A stretch of 64,000 nt of DNA, taken from positions 1-64,000 of the forward strand of contig CAZOPT010000001.1 in assembly GCA_964582055.1 (NCBI GenBank), given 5' to 3'. Shown piece after piece: positions 52,296 through 59,937 of the stretch. Positions within the stretch are counted from its first letter, which is position 1. Each line of letters begins with the position of its first letter. Both the position numbers and the translations under genes were made by a program. The notes under the pieces were generated by a model that had not been told where the DNA came from, did no database searches, and saw nothing but the letters and a program-made list of their open reading frames with translations. Source of the DNA: JBKSMP01 sp964582055. GTDB taxonomy: Bacteria > Verrucomicrobiota > Verrucomicrobiia > Opitutales > UBA9783.

Positions 52296-53171
52296 TTACT
52301 TTTTCAAAGCACGAATCATTGCAGTTCCGATATCGGCTGGATGTTGAGCGACTTCTATACCTGCAGCCAATAATGCGTTTATTTTTGACTGAGCGGTTCC
52401 GCCTGATCCTGAAATAATAGCACCTGCATGCCCCATACGTTTTCCTGCTGGTGCGGATTTCCCACCGATAAATGCAGCAACGGGTTTATGGACATGATGT
52501 TTAATATATTCAGCAGCTAATTCTTCTGCTGTTCCGCCAATTTCTCCGATAAGAATGATGCCTTCCGTGGCTGGATCTTCATTAAAAGCCTTCAAGACAT
52601 CAATGTAATGGGTTCCGATGATGGGATCACCACCAATACCTATTGTAGTCGATTGTCCAAGTCCTTTCTCAGTTAATTGCCAGACGGCTTCATAAGTGAG
52701 CGTACCTGAACGTGATATAATACCGATGGATCCTTCTTTATGAATAGCGGCCGGCATAATGCCCATTTTACATTTTCCTGGCGACATTACTCCTGGCGAA
52801 TTGGGGCCAATAAGGCGCGTTTTACTTCCTTCTAGCTTGCGTTTGACTAAAAGCATATCACGAGTTGGAATGCCTTCTGTGATACAAACTACAAGCGGAA
52901 TTTCGGCATCAATAGCTTCCATAATAGAGTCGGCAGCCATTGTTGGCGGAACGAAGATTAAGGAAGCTGTTGGTTGCGTTTCCAAAACGGCTTCTTTAAC
53001 GGTATTGAACACGGGAATTTGGTCGTGTACCGTTTGTCCACCTTTTCCGGGGGTTACACCGGCAACGATATGCGTTCCATAATCCAGACATTGTTGCGAA
53101 TGGAAAAGACCTGTTTTGCCGGTAATTCCTTGAATAAGGACACGTGTAGATTGATCAATAAAAATACTCAT
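52296..53171 (-). CDS. sucD: Succinate--CoA ligase subunit alpha
   Basis: A 291-residue CoA-binding subunit that forms succinyl-CoA/succinate with phosphorylation of a nucleotide. ITGKTGLFHSQQCLDYGTHIVAGVTPGKGG at the start and the phospho-His in GHAGAIISGSGGTAQSKI (about 246) are diagnostic. It overlaps sucC by 4 bases. Its presence shows that at least this substrate-level phosphorylation step of the TCA cycle is kept. Confidence 0.97.
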   Translation of the reverse strand: MSIFIDQSTRVLIQGITGKTGLFHSQQCLDYGTHIVAGVTPGKGGQTVHDQIPVFNTVKEAVLETQPTASLIFVPPTMAADSIMEAIDAEIPLVVCITEGIPTRDMLLVKRKLEGSKTRLIGPNSPGVMSPGKCKMGIMPAAIHKEGSIGIISRSGTLTYEAVWQLTEKGLGQSTTIGIGGDPIIGTHYIDVLKAFNEDPATEGIILIGEIGGTAEELAAEYIKHHVHKPVAAFIGGKSAPAGKRMGHAGAIISGSGGTAQSKINALLAAGIEVAQHPADIGTAMIRALKK

Positions 53172-54367
53172 AATGAAGCCTCCTGGACTTTGTTGACAAT
53201 AGTTTGTGCTGCTTCTGCTAAATCATCGATAGGAATAAGGGGAAGACTGCTTGTTTGAAGAATTTGTTTAGCGGTATCGACATTGGTGCCTTTCATACGT
53301 ACAACAAGTGGTAAATGAAGTTGTACGGAACGCGCTGCTTCTACAATCGCTTTGGCAAGCATATCGCATTGTAAGATTCCTCCGAAGATATTGATGAAAA
53401 TACCTTTTACATTGGAATCTTGCAAAATAATTTTGAAGGCTGCCTCGATTTGCTCTTGTTTAGCCCCTCCACCGACATCCAAGAAATTAGCAGGCTTTCC
53501 ACCGAAATGTTGGATGATATCCATCGTTGCCATAGCCAGACCTGCACCATTTACTAAGCAAGCAATATTTCCATTTAATGCGATGTAATTGAGTGAATAG
53601 CGAGCTGCTTCAACCTCTTTAGGATCTTTTTCAAAGGGATCATCTAGGACTGCGTATTCAGGATGGCGTATTAGGGCATTATCATCAAGTTGAATTTTTG
53701 CATCTAGTGCACAAATATGGCCCTCTTTTGTCAGTACAAGTGGGTTAATTTCAATAAGTGAGGCATCTAAGGCCAAAAATGCTTTGTATAATTGCAGCAA
53801 TAATTGTACACATTCCTTATGTGCATTGCCAGTTAGATTGAATTGAAAGGCAACTTGTCGTGCTTGAAATGCAGCTAGGCCTACGAGTGGATCTATCGGT
53901 AGGGTAAGAACGTTTTTAGGCTGTTTTTGTGCAACTTTTTCAATATTGCAACCACCGCAAGCTGACGCAATTAAAATGGGACATTGTTGCTTGCGATCAA
54001 TTAAAATAGATACATAAAATTCACGATCAATGTTTATTGTTTCTGTAATGTAAACTTTACGAACTTGTTTGCCTTCGGGACCTGTTTGCTTTGTAACAAG
54101 CGTATTTCCCAACATTCCAGATACAACAGTATTTGCTTGTTCTATGGGAACAACTTGAACACCATGCGTTCCATTTTCAGAAAAAGTGCCTTTCCCTCTT
54201 CCTCCGGCATGAATTTGCGCTTTAATAGCAACCTGATCGGTAGAACCTAGGTGCAACTTTATCGTATCCAATAAGGATGCGTCAGATTTCTCAACACAAA
54301 ATCCTTTAGGGACATTTATTTCAAATTGCTCTAATAGCGCTTTCGCTTGATATTCATGTATATTCAT
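53168..54367 (-). CDS. sucC: Succinate--CoA ligase subunit beta (ATP-grasp)
   Basis: A 399-residue nucleotide-binding subunit. MNIHEYQAKALLEQFEINVPKG, HAGGRGKGTF with the ATP-grasp loop, and NIFGGILQCDMLAKAIVEA near the end fit SucC. It starts 2 bases after the rpoN stop (intergenic 54368-54369) and overlaps sucD by 4. Confidence 0.97.
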   Translation of the reverse strand: MNIHEYQAKALLEQFEINVPKGFCVEKSDASLLDTIKLHLGSTDQVAIKAQIHAGGRGKGTFSENGTHGVQVVPIEQANTVVSGMLGNTLVTKQTGPEGKQVRKVYITETINIDREFYVSILIDRKQQCPILIASACGGCNIEKVAQKQPKNVLTLPIDPLVGLAAFQARQVAFQFNLTGNAHKECVQLLLQLYKAFLALDASLIEINPLVLTKEGHICALDAKIQLDDNALIRHPEYAVLDDPFEKDPKEVEAARYSLNYIALNGNIACLVNGAGLAMATMDIIQHFGGKPANFLDVGGGAKQEQIEAAFKIILQDSNVKGIFINIFGGILQCDMLAKAIVEAARSVQLHLPLVVRMKGTNVDTAKQILQTSSLPLIPIDDLAEAAQTIVNKVQEASL

Positions 54368-54369
54368 AA

Positions 54370-55746
54370 TTAATCGTATTTGCGACGCAAACTAGCAGCT
54401 GGAATGCCCAATAATTCCCGGTATTTGGTAACAGTTCTTCGGGCAATTTGCACACCATTTTGCGTTAATAAAGTAACAATTTTTTGATCACTGAGCGGTT
54501 TTTTTCTATTTTCTCCTTCAATAATTTTTTGAATTTGTTGCTTTATAATAGAGTTAGAGATTACCGTCCCATTGCCAAAATTCAATCCTTTAGTGAAGAA
54601 ATATTTGAAGCTGAAGAGACCAAAGGGGGTTTCTAAGTATTTATTTGAAGTTGCACGACTAACGGTTGTTTCATGGATTCCAATGACTTCTGCAAGTACT
54701 TGTAAAGTTAACGGTTTTAAAAATGCAGGACCTTTTTCAAAAAAATCGTATTGTTTTTTAAGAAGCGCATAAGCAATTTGTTCAATCGTTTTTTGGCGTT
54801 GTAAAATGGCTTGGATAAGAAATCGTCCAGAACGAATTTTCAGGCGTAAATAATTACGATCTTCCATTTTCACATTGCTTTGGGATAACATATCTTTATA
54901 GGTATTACCTATTCGTAAGCGTGGAATATAGTCGTTATTTAATTCCACAAGCCATTCGCCTAAATGGTTTTTAAAAACACGAACGTCCGGAATAATGCTC
55001 TGTGTTGGATTGGATTGAAAATGTCGGCCAGGAGTTGGATCTAATGGGACAATATCGCAATTAATTGCGTTTTGTATATCTTCAGGATTTAAGTTTAGAT
55101 GACGGGCAATGTCTACGATTTTATTTTTTAATAATAAGGGATAGTATTCATCTAAAATTATGTAAGCAAGCGAACTTTTTTTATTTTGATGCCTCAATTG
55201 AAGAAGCAAACACGATTGTACATCTTTGGACCCAACACCAATAGGATCTAATTGCTGAATAATTTTTAAAGCTTCTTGGATTTTGGTAATAGGTTGTCGA
55301 GTTTGTCGGACAATTTCCTCTAAAGATAGCGTTAAGAACCCTTTTTCGTCCAAACTGCCAACAATAAAAGAGGCAATCATATCCAAATCTTTTGTAAGCT
55401 CTAAGCAACCTATTTGTGAAATGAGGTGATCTTGAAGAGAGACGTTTGAAGTCAGTGACTCCATTAAAAACTCATGTTGTTTCGTCTTAGCAGCTTGTGA
55501 ATCTTTATTATTTGTGTTGTAATCTTCGAAATTAGAATCTACATTGTCTGTCGTTTCCTTAGGAGTATCTAAACTAATGGAGTCTAAAGGTAGTTCTTCG
55601 AGTGTTGGATTCAATTGCAATTCTTCTTGAATGACTGCACGTAAATCAAGAGCCGACGCTTGTAGGATTTTAAGCGACTGCCTTAATTGCGGCGCTATAA
55701 CTTGCGTTTGCGCTTGTAACTGTTCCATTCGAACGACCATCATCAT
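54370..55746 (-). CDS. rpoN: RNA polymerase sigma-54 factor
   Basis: A 458-residue sigma-54. Region I (about 7-50) is the Q/L-rich MEQLQAQTQVIAPQLRQSLK; core-binding and HTH regions follow, with GIHETTVSRATSNKYLETPFGLF near 375. The RpoN box is ARRTVTKYREL near 438. The first Met of three in a row at 55746 or the internal MEQ at 55728 could be the true start; neither has a clear ribosome binding site. No bacterial enhancer-binding protein lies in the window. Confidence 0.95.
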   Translation of the reverse strand: MMMVVRMEQLQAQTQVIAPQLRQSLKILQASALDLRAVIQEELQLNPTLEELPLDSISLDTPKETTDNVDSNFEDYNTNNKDSQAAKTKQHEFLMESLTSNVSLQDHLISQIGCLELTKDLDMIASFIVGSLDEKGFLTLSLEEIVRQTRQPITKIQEALKIIQQLDPIGVGSKDVQSCLLLQLRHQNKKSSLAYIILDEYYPLLLKNKIVDIARHLNLNPEDIQNAINCDIVPLDPTPGRHFQSNPTQSIIPDVRVFKNHLGEWLVELNNDYIPRLRIGNTYKDMLSQSNVKMEDRNYLRLKIRSGRFLIQAILQRQKTIEQIAYALLKKQYDFFEKGPAFLKPLTLQVLAEVIGIHETTVSRATSNKYLETPFGLFSFKYFFTKGLNFGNGTVISNSIIKQQIQKIIEGENRKKPLSDQKIVTLLTQNGVQIARRTVTKYRELLGIPAASLRRKYD

Positions 55747-55757
55747 CTATCTTATAA

Positions 55758-55788
55758 TAAAAATTACCAAAAGGAAAGGTAATTTTTT
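55758..55788 (-). promoter_or_regulatory. Hairpin near the rpoN start
   Basis: AAAAATTACC and GGTAATTTTT pair across AAAAGGAAA, an AT-rich stem of about ten pairs with T-runs on both strands. It lies 12-42 bases upstream of the rpoN ATG. It may be a bidirectional terminator, or a fold in the rpoN 5' leader. Confidence 0.35.
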
Positions 55789-55804
55789 ATCTCATGAAAT
55801 TTAT

Positions 55805-55819
55805 GTGTGCCAGACACAC
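55805..55819. promoter_or_regulatory. Small palindrome GTGTG-N5-CACAC upstream of a -35 box
   Basis: GTGTG (55805-55809) and CACAC (55815-55819) around CCAGA sit directly before TTGACA at 55820. It looks like an operator half-site pair. No regulator is known for it. Confidence 0.3.
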
Positions 55820-55848
55820 TTGACAAGCAGAAAGTATCTTGGTAATCT
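55820..55848 (+). promoter_or_regulatory. Probable promoter upstream of the gap region
   Basis: TTGACA at 55820-55825 and TAATCT at 55843-55848 are 17 bases apart, the same pair of boxes as before tRNA-Pro. It would drive the small frame at 55946 and possibly the ABC permease gene. Confidence 0.5.
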
Positions 55849-55945
55849 TTATTAGCGAGGAAAGATTATTTTTTCTGCGGAATATGGAATTATTTGCTTT
55901 TTAATTTAAGGGGTAACGAGATAGATTTTAAGCTATCGATCTTGA

Positions 55946-56202
55946 ATGCTTTTTATGAGCATTATGAAGAAATTTTATAACGGAATGCTTTTACATGATG
56001 TTGATAGTGATGAAAATTCGTTTAAAAATTTTGTAGGNNNNNNNNNNNNNNNNNNNNNNNNNNNNNNNNNNNNNNNNNNNNNNNNNNNNNNNNNNNNNNN
56101 NNNNNNNNNNNNNNNNNNNNNNNNNNNNNNNNNNNNNGAATGCTTTTACATGATGTTGATAGTGATGAAAATTCGTTTAAAAATTTTGTAGGACGTTTGT
56201 AA
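55946..56202 (+). CDS. Possible small protein interrupted by the scaffold gap
   Basis: If the two copies of the 55-base duplicate (see repeat) are merged, one frame of 33 residues runs from ATG 55946 (or 55955/55964) to the TAA at 56200-56202: MLFMSIMKKFYNGMLLH-type start, acidic DVDSDENSFKN, ending FVGRL. As written, the 100 Ns break it. No homologue is recognised and no ribosome binding site is obvious. Confidence 0.3.
55983..56037 (+). repeat. Exact 55-base duplicate, left copy
   Basis: Identical at all 55 positions to 56138-56192 on the far side of the N run. The pattern is that of two contig ends that overlap by one k-mer length. Confidence 0.9.
56038..56137. other. Run of 100 N (assembly gap)
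   Basis: Exactly 100 undetermined bases, the conventional placeholder for a scaffold gap of unknown length. Confidence 0.98.
56138..56192 (+). repeat. Exact 55-base duplicate, right copy
   Basis: Identical to 55983-56037. Either the same locus written twice or the flank of a real tandem repeat. Confidence 0.9.
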
Positions 56203-56315
56203 TCTTTAATTTTTTCGATAAATTGACTGGTTTATTTAAGATTTATTTAAAAGTTATAATTAATATTTGCTTTTTAGAAAAAATTTACTTTTTATGGAAA
56301 TAATAAAAAGTACAC

Positions 56316-58010
56316 ATGTCTAAAAGGCTGGCGATTTCTGTTTATATTCTCTCAATAATATTCTTTTCCTGTTTCTTTATTTGGCCGATTTGGGAAATCA
56401 TTCGTGGAGGGTTTTTTGACTACGAGCAAGGTTTTACTTTGGCTTATTTAAAGACAGTTTTTCAAAATCCGGTTTATGTGGAAGGCCTTTTTAATTCTTT
56501 TACCATGGGGGTTGGTTCTACGCTTTTAGGCCTTATTATTGCGGTTCCATTGGCTTATTTGTTTAATGGCTATGATTTTTGGGGAAAGCGTTTTTTTTCA
56601 AGTTTGGTGTTGCTGCCAATTATGTTGCCACCTTTTGTTGGTGCAAATGGCGTCTTGCAGCTTTTAGGAACCTATGGATCTTTAAATACCTTTCTTGTTA
56701 AGATCGGTTTAATGAGTGTTGATCGTCCATTTGATTGGCTTGGTGCTTTTCCAATGACCAGCATTATTTTTATGAATGCCCTAAGTTTATATCCTATTTT
56801 ATACTTAAATATTGTGGCATCTTTGGCAAATATTGATCCGGCTTTAGGGGAAGCGGCTGAGAATTTAGGTTGTAAAGGTTTTAGAAAATTTTGGCATATA
56901 ACGTTTCCATTGATTCGTCCAGGGGTTTTTGCGGGTTGTACAATTGTATTTATTTGGGCATTTACAGAGTTGGGTGTACCGTTAATGTTCAATTATAATC
57001 GCATTACTTCAGTGCAAATCTATAATGGTTTGAAAGAGATTGGTGGTAATCCGTTTCCATATGCACTTGTTGCAGTTATGTTTATTCTTTCGGCAACCTT
57101 TTATTTGTTAGGTAAAGGGCTTTTTGGGAAGAATAATTACGAAATGTTGGCAAAAGCTTCCCATGCAAAAGCGTGTCGACAAATGAATTTTTGGGGTAAT
57201 TTAGGTAGTGTCCTTTTATTTTCATTGGTAACGCTTTTGGCATTAGCGCCTCATCTTACAGTAATTTTGTTTTCGTTTGCAGCTGATTGGTATAAAAGCA
57301 TTTTCCCGACGGTTTGGACAACCAATAATTATATTGCTGCTTTGGGGGATTCTTTGACAATTCCGTCTATTCAAAATAGCTTGATTTATGCTTCTTTTGC
57401 TACAATTTTAAGTGCTTTATTAGGGATTGGAATTGCTTTTGTAGTGGTCCGTACCAAATTGCCAGGTAGGCATTTGCTGGATACCTGTTCGATGATGCCT
57501 TTAGCGGTTCCTGGACTTGTAATGGCTTTTGGCTTTGTTGCAATGTCTCAAGAAGGTCGTTTGTTTGCTTGTCTTAATCCCGTTAAAAATCCAACGATTT
57601 TGCTGATTATTTCGTATGCGATTCGAAAGTTACCGCTTATGGTACGTTCAAGTGTAGCTGGCTTACAACAAATTTCGCCAACCTATGAGGAGGCTGCACA
57701 AAATTTGGGTTGTTCTTCTTTAAAGGCGATTCGTAAAATTACTTTGCCTTTGATTACGGCAAATTTAATGGCCGGAGCTATTTTAGTCTTTTCGCAAGCG
57801 ATGTTGGAAGTTTCAGATTCCCTCATTTTAGCCCAAAAACAGGCCTTTTATCCGATTACAAAATCTATTTACGAACTTCTTAACCTTTTGGGTAATGGTA
57901 CATTCTTGTCTTGCGCATTAGGGGTTTGGGCAATGACATTCTTAGCGGTAACTATTATCGGAACTTCTATTTTACTTGATAAAAGCTTTGGCTCTATCTT
58001 TAAGGTTTAA
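56316..58010 (+). CDS. Two-domain ABC transporter permease, ferric-iron (FbpB) type
   Basis: A 564-residue inner-membrane protein with two fused permease halves and about 12 membrane helices. Each half has an EAA loop for the ATPase: EAAENLGCKGFRKFWHITFP near 185 and EEAAQNLGCSSLKAIRKITLP near 460. This architecture is that of iron(III) or thiamine/sulfate-like uptake systems. Neither a substrate-binding protein nor an ATPase gene is in the window. Preceded by an AT-rich 570-base region containing the gap. Confidence 0.85.
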   Translation: MSKRLAISVYILSIIFFSCFFIWPIWEIIRGGFFDYEQGFTLAYLKTVFQNPVYVEGLFNSFTMGVGSTLLGLIIAVPLAYLFNGYDFWGKRFFSSLVLLPIMLPPFVGANGVLQLLGTYGSLNTFLVKIGLMSVDRPFDWLGAFPMTSIIFMNALSLYPILYLNIVASLANIDPALGEAAENLGCKGFRKFWHITFPLIRPGVFAGCTIVFIWAFTELGVPLMFNYNRITSVQIYNGLKEIGGNPFPYALVAVMFILSATFYLLGKGLFGKNNYEMLAKASHAKACRQMNFWGNLGSVLLFSLVTLLALAPHLTVILFSFAADWYKSIFPTVWTTNNYIAALGDSLTIPSIQNSLIYASFATILSALLGIGIAFVVVRTKLPGRHLLDTCSMMPLAVPGLVMAFGFVAMSQEGRLFACLNPVKNPTILLIISYAIRKLPLMVRSSVAGLQQISPTYEEAAQNLGCSSLKAIRKITLPLITANLMAGAILVFSQAMLEVSDSLILAQKQAFYPITKSIYELLNLLGNGTFLSCALGVWAMTFLAVTIIGTSILLDKSFGSIFKV

Positions 58011-58012
58011 TC

Positions 58013-58651
58013 CTATTGGCAGCTATAACACAACAGGCAAGTTTCGCAGGGAACATAAACGTCATAAGGAGTGCTTGACCAGATGCATTCTTCGTGTTTA
58101 TTTTTTTGAGCATTAATTGAGTCAATACATTCTGGGCAGATATCTAAGAACGGATAATTTCTGCAGGTTGCTTTACAGTTCGCTTTATGCTTTTTTATGG
58201 CTTGCCTTAATGAGGCATTGTGATCTGTGCAAAGTCCAGTTGGATAGCCACAACAGCCTTTAGGATCAATGGGGCTTTTACAGCCTTTTATTAAACAATT
58301 GGGGTTGTTTTCATTATCGTAATTTTTTTTTGCTTGGCAAGCAACCTCTAAACACTTAATACATATATTGTAAAGTTCATGATGTCGATTATTACAAGTG
58401 CCTTCTTGTTTTTTTATATCTTTTAGGCAATCAGGACAAAGATCAAGCCATGCATATCTGCGACATTCTGAACAACCTTGCTTCCACACTTTTACTGCTT
58501 TTATTAATTTTTTGCAATCTGTACATACAGTTCCTGATGCTTTTCCACGCTCGAATTGTTCATGGCAAATAGAACATTCAATTTTTAGCGCATGACAAAG
58601 AGAATTAATCGTAAAAAATAAAATAACAAACAAAGGTTTTAATATATCCAT
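58013..58651 (-). CDS. Exported cysteine-rich protein with two repeat units
   Basis: A 212-residue protein. A signal peptide (hydrophobic 4-18, cleavage likely after CHA) is followed by a mature part with 26 cysteines. Two units align: TVCTDCKKLIKAVKVWKQGC then CRRYAWLDLCPDC (about 41-80), and GLCTDHNASLRQAIKKHKANC then CRNYPFLDICPEC (about 141-180), each ending in a paired-cysteine CxxCL segment (CIKCLEVAC and CETCLLCYSC). Spacing suggests zinc ribbons or treble-clef fingers, or disulfides if exported. No family recognised. It may be a secreted effector or envelope protein; this is inference. Confidence 0.7.
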   Translation of the reverse strand: MDILKPLFVILFFTINSLCHALKIECSICHEQFERGKASGTVCTDCKKLIKAVKVWKQGCSECRRYAWLDLCPDCLKDIKKQEGTCNNRHHELYNICIKCLEVACQAKKNYDNENNPNCLIKGCKSPIDPKGCCGYPTGLCTDHNASLRQAIKKHKANCKATCRNYPFLDICPECIDSINAQKNKHEECIWSSTPYDVYVPCETCLLCYSCQ

Positions 58652-58657
58652 ACCTTA

Positions 58658-58686
58658 ATTTTAAGAAAGATGACTATTAAAGTCAA
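58658..58686 (-). promoter_or_regulatory. Promoter of the Cys-rich gene, nearly leaderless
   Basis: On the minus strand, TTGACT (58686-58681) and TAAAAT (58663-58658) are exactly 17 bases apart. The expected start would fall at about 58651, the A of the start codon. Either the transcript is leaderless or it starts a few bases off. Confidence 0.65.
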
Positions 58687-58701
58687 GAGGTTGTTAATTA
58701 T

Positions 58702-59937
58702 TTACAGATCGTATTGGAAAATAAACTTTTTCAGGCGTTCGTCTAGGGATTGTAGGAAAGAGCTATCATCTTCTGTTTTAAAAGTAACAGAAAAGCGTAA
58801 ATAAGAGCCACCTTCATCCCAGTCAACAACGACGATGCCTAATTGTTCGAGGAGCCAATGGGAACAGTCTTTAGCTGAATCAAAGGAGTGAAGGAGGGTC
58901 CCTGATTCATCTAAAACGAATTTAGGAGCGTCTACATATAAGAAAAAACCGGCCTTAGAAGGATAAGTTTTGAAATGATGTTTTTCTAAAATCTGCCGTA
59001 ATTGTTGTAAGCGTTTATAGTATTTTTGGCGTAATTTTGGTAACCAGGTTTCAGCATTATCGAGAGCTGTGGCTGCGGCTTTTTGGATCGCGAGGAATTG
59101 GCCTGAGTCGCAATTGTTTTTATATCGTGCACAAGCCGATAGAATGGTTTTATTGCCGCATAGCCAGCCGATACGCCAACCGGTCATATTAAAACCTTTT
59201 GAAAGTGAATGAAGTTCTACGCAGTAGTCAAGTGCGCCGTCTATTTGCAAAATCGATAAAGGTTTTTCGAAACTAAGTGAGCTATAAGCTGCGTCTTGAA
59301 GGATTATCCATTGATATTTTTGGGAAAAAGCGATAATTTTTTCAAAAAATACCTTTGTTGCAATAGTACCTGTAGGATTATTGGGATAATTGATGCAAAA
59401 AACTTTAATGTTTTGGCGAATTTTTTCTGGAATTGCGTCTAAATCAGGTAAAAAGTGGTGTGATGCCTTCAATTTTAACGGATAAACTTTACCACCGAAA
59501 TACTTTGCTTGTGTGGCAAAAACGCCATATCCTGGAACTGTACAAGCCACTACATCACCTGAATTGATTAGGGTGCCAGCCAAAAGAGAAAGTCCAGCTT
59601 TTATGCCTAATACGGGTAAAATTTCTGCTTCGGTTATATGCGAAATTCCAAATACACTTTGCAAATATTTTTGTACAGATTGTACAAAAAAGGGAGCTCC
59701 ATTATCAGCGTAACCGTTGTATGTTGAAAGACCGCAGCTTTCTTGTAACGATTTTATAGCACAAATTGGAGGTAGTCCATCCGGTTCGCCAATCCCAAAA
59801 TCTAACAAAACGACATCTGGGTGTTTTTCGATAAAAGCTTGTTTTAGTTGTTTAATAACAGCGAATTTGTAGGCTTTTTCTTGATCAAAAAGAGAGCCAC
59901 CTAACCGATTTGCAATTTTTTGACGTATCCAATCCAT
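58702..59937 (-). CDS. dapL: LL-diaminopimelate aminotransferase
   Basis: A 411-residue class I/II PLP enzyme that converts tetrahydrodipicolinate to LL-diaminopimelate in one step, feeding peptidoglycan and lysine. FGIGEPDGLPP near 47, YPNNPTGT near 185 and the PLP lysine in SLSKGFNMTGWRIG near 248 are visible. DapL is the route used by PVC-group bacteria. An aspartate-type aminotransferase is the alternative. Its start overlaps the tlc stop by one base, so both come from one mRNA. Confidence 0.8.
   Translation of the reverse strand: MDWIRQKIANRLGGSLFDQEKAYKFAVIKQLKQAFIEKHPDVVLLDFGIGEPDGLPPICAIKSLQESCGLSTYNGYADNGAPFFVQSVQKYLQSVFGISHITEAEILPVLGIKAGLSLLAGTLINSGDVVACTVPGYGVFATQAKYFGGKVYPLKLKASHHFLPDLDAIPEKIRQNIKVFCINYPNNPTGTIATKVFFEKIIAFSQKYQWIILQDAAYSSLSFEKPLSILQIDGALDYCVELHSLSKGFNMTGWRIGWLCGNKTILSACARYKNNCDSGQFLAIQKAAATALDNAETWLPKLRQKYYKRLQQLRQILEKHHFKTYPSKAGFFLYVDAPKFVLDESGTLLHSFDSAKDCSHWLLEQLGIVVVDWDEGGSYLRFSVTFKTEDDSSFLQSLDERLKKFIFQYDL

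Noticed and set aside
55795..55818. Sigma-54 type promoter (TGGCAC on the minus strand) for rpoN
   Set aside because: A TGGCAC is present at the -24 position but no TTGC follows at -12 with correct spacing.
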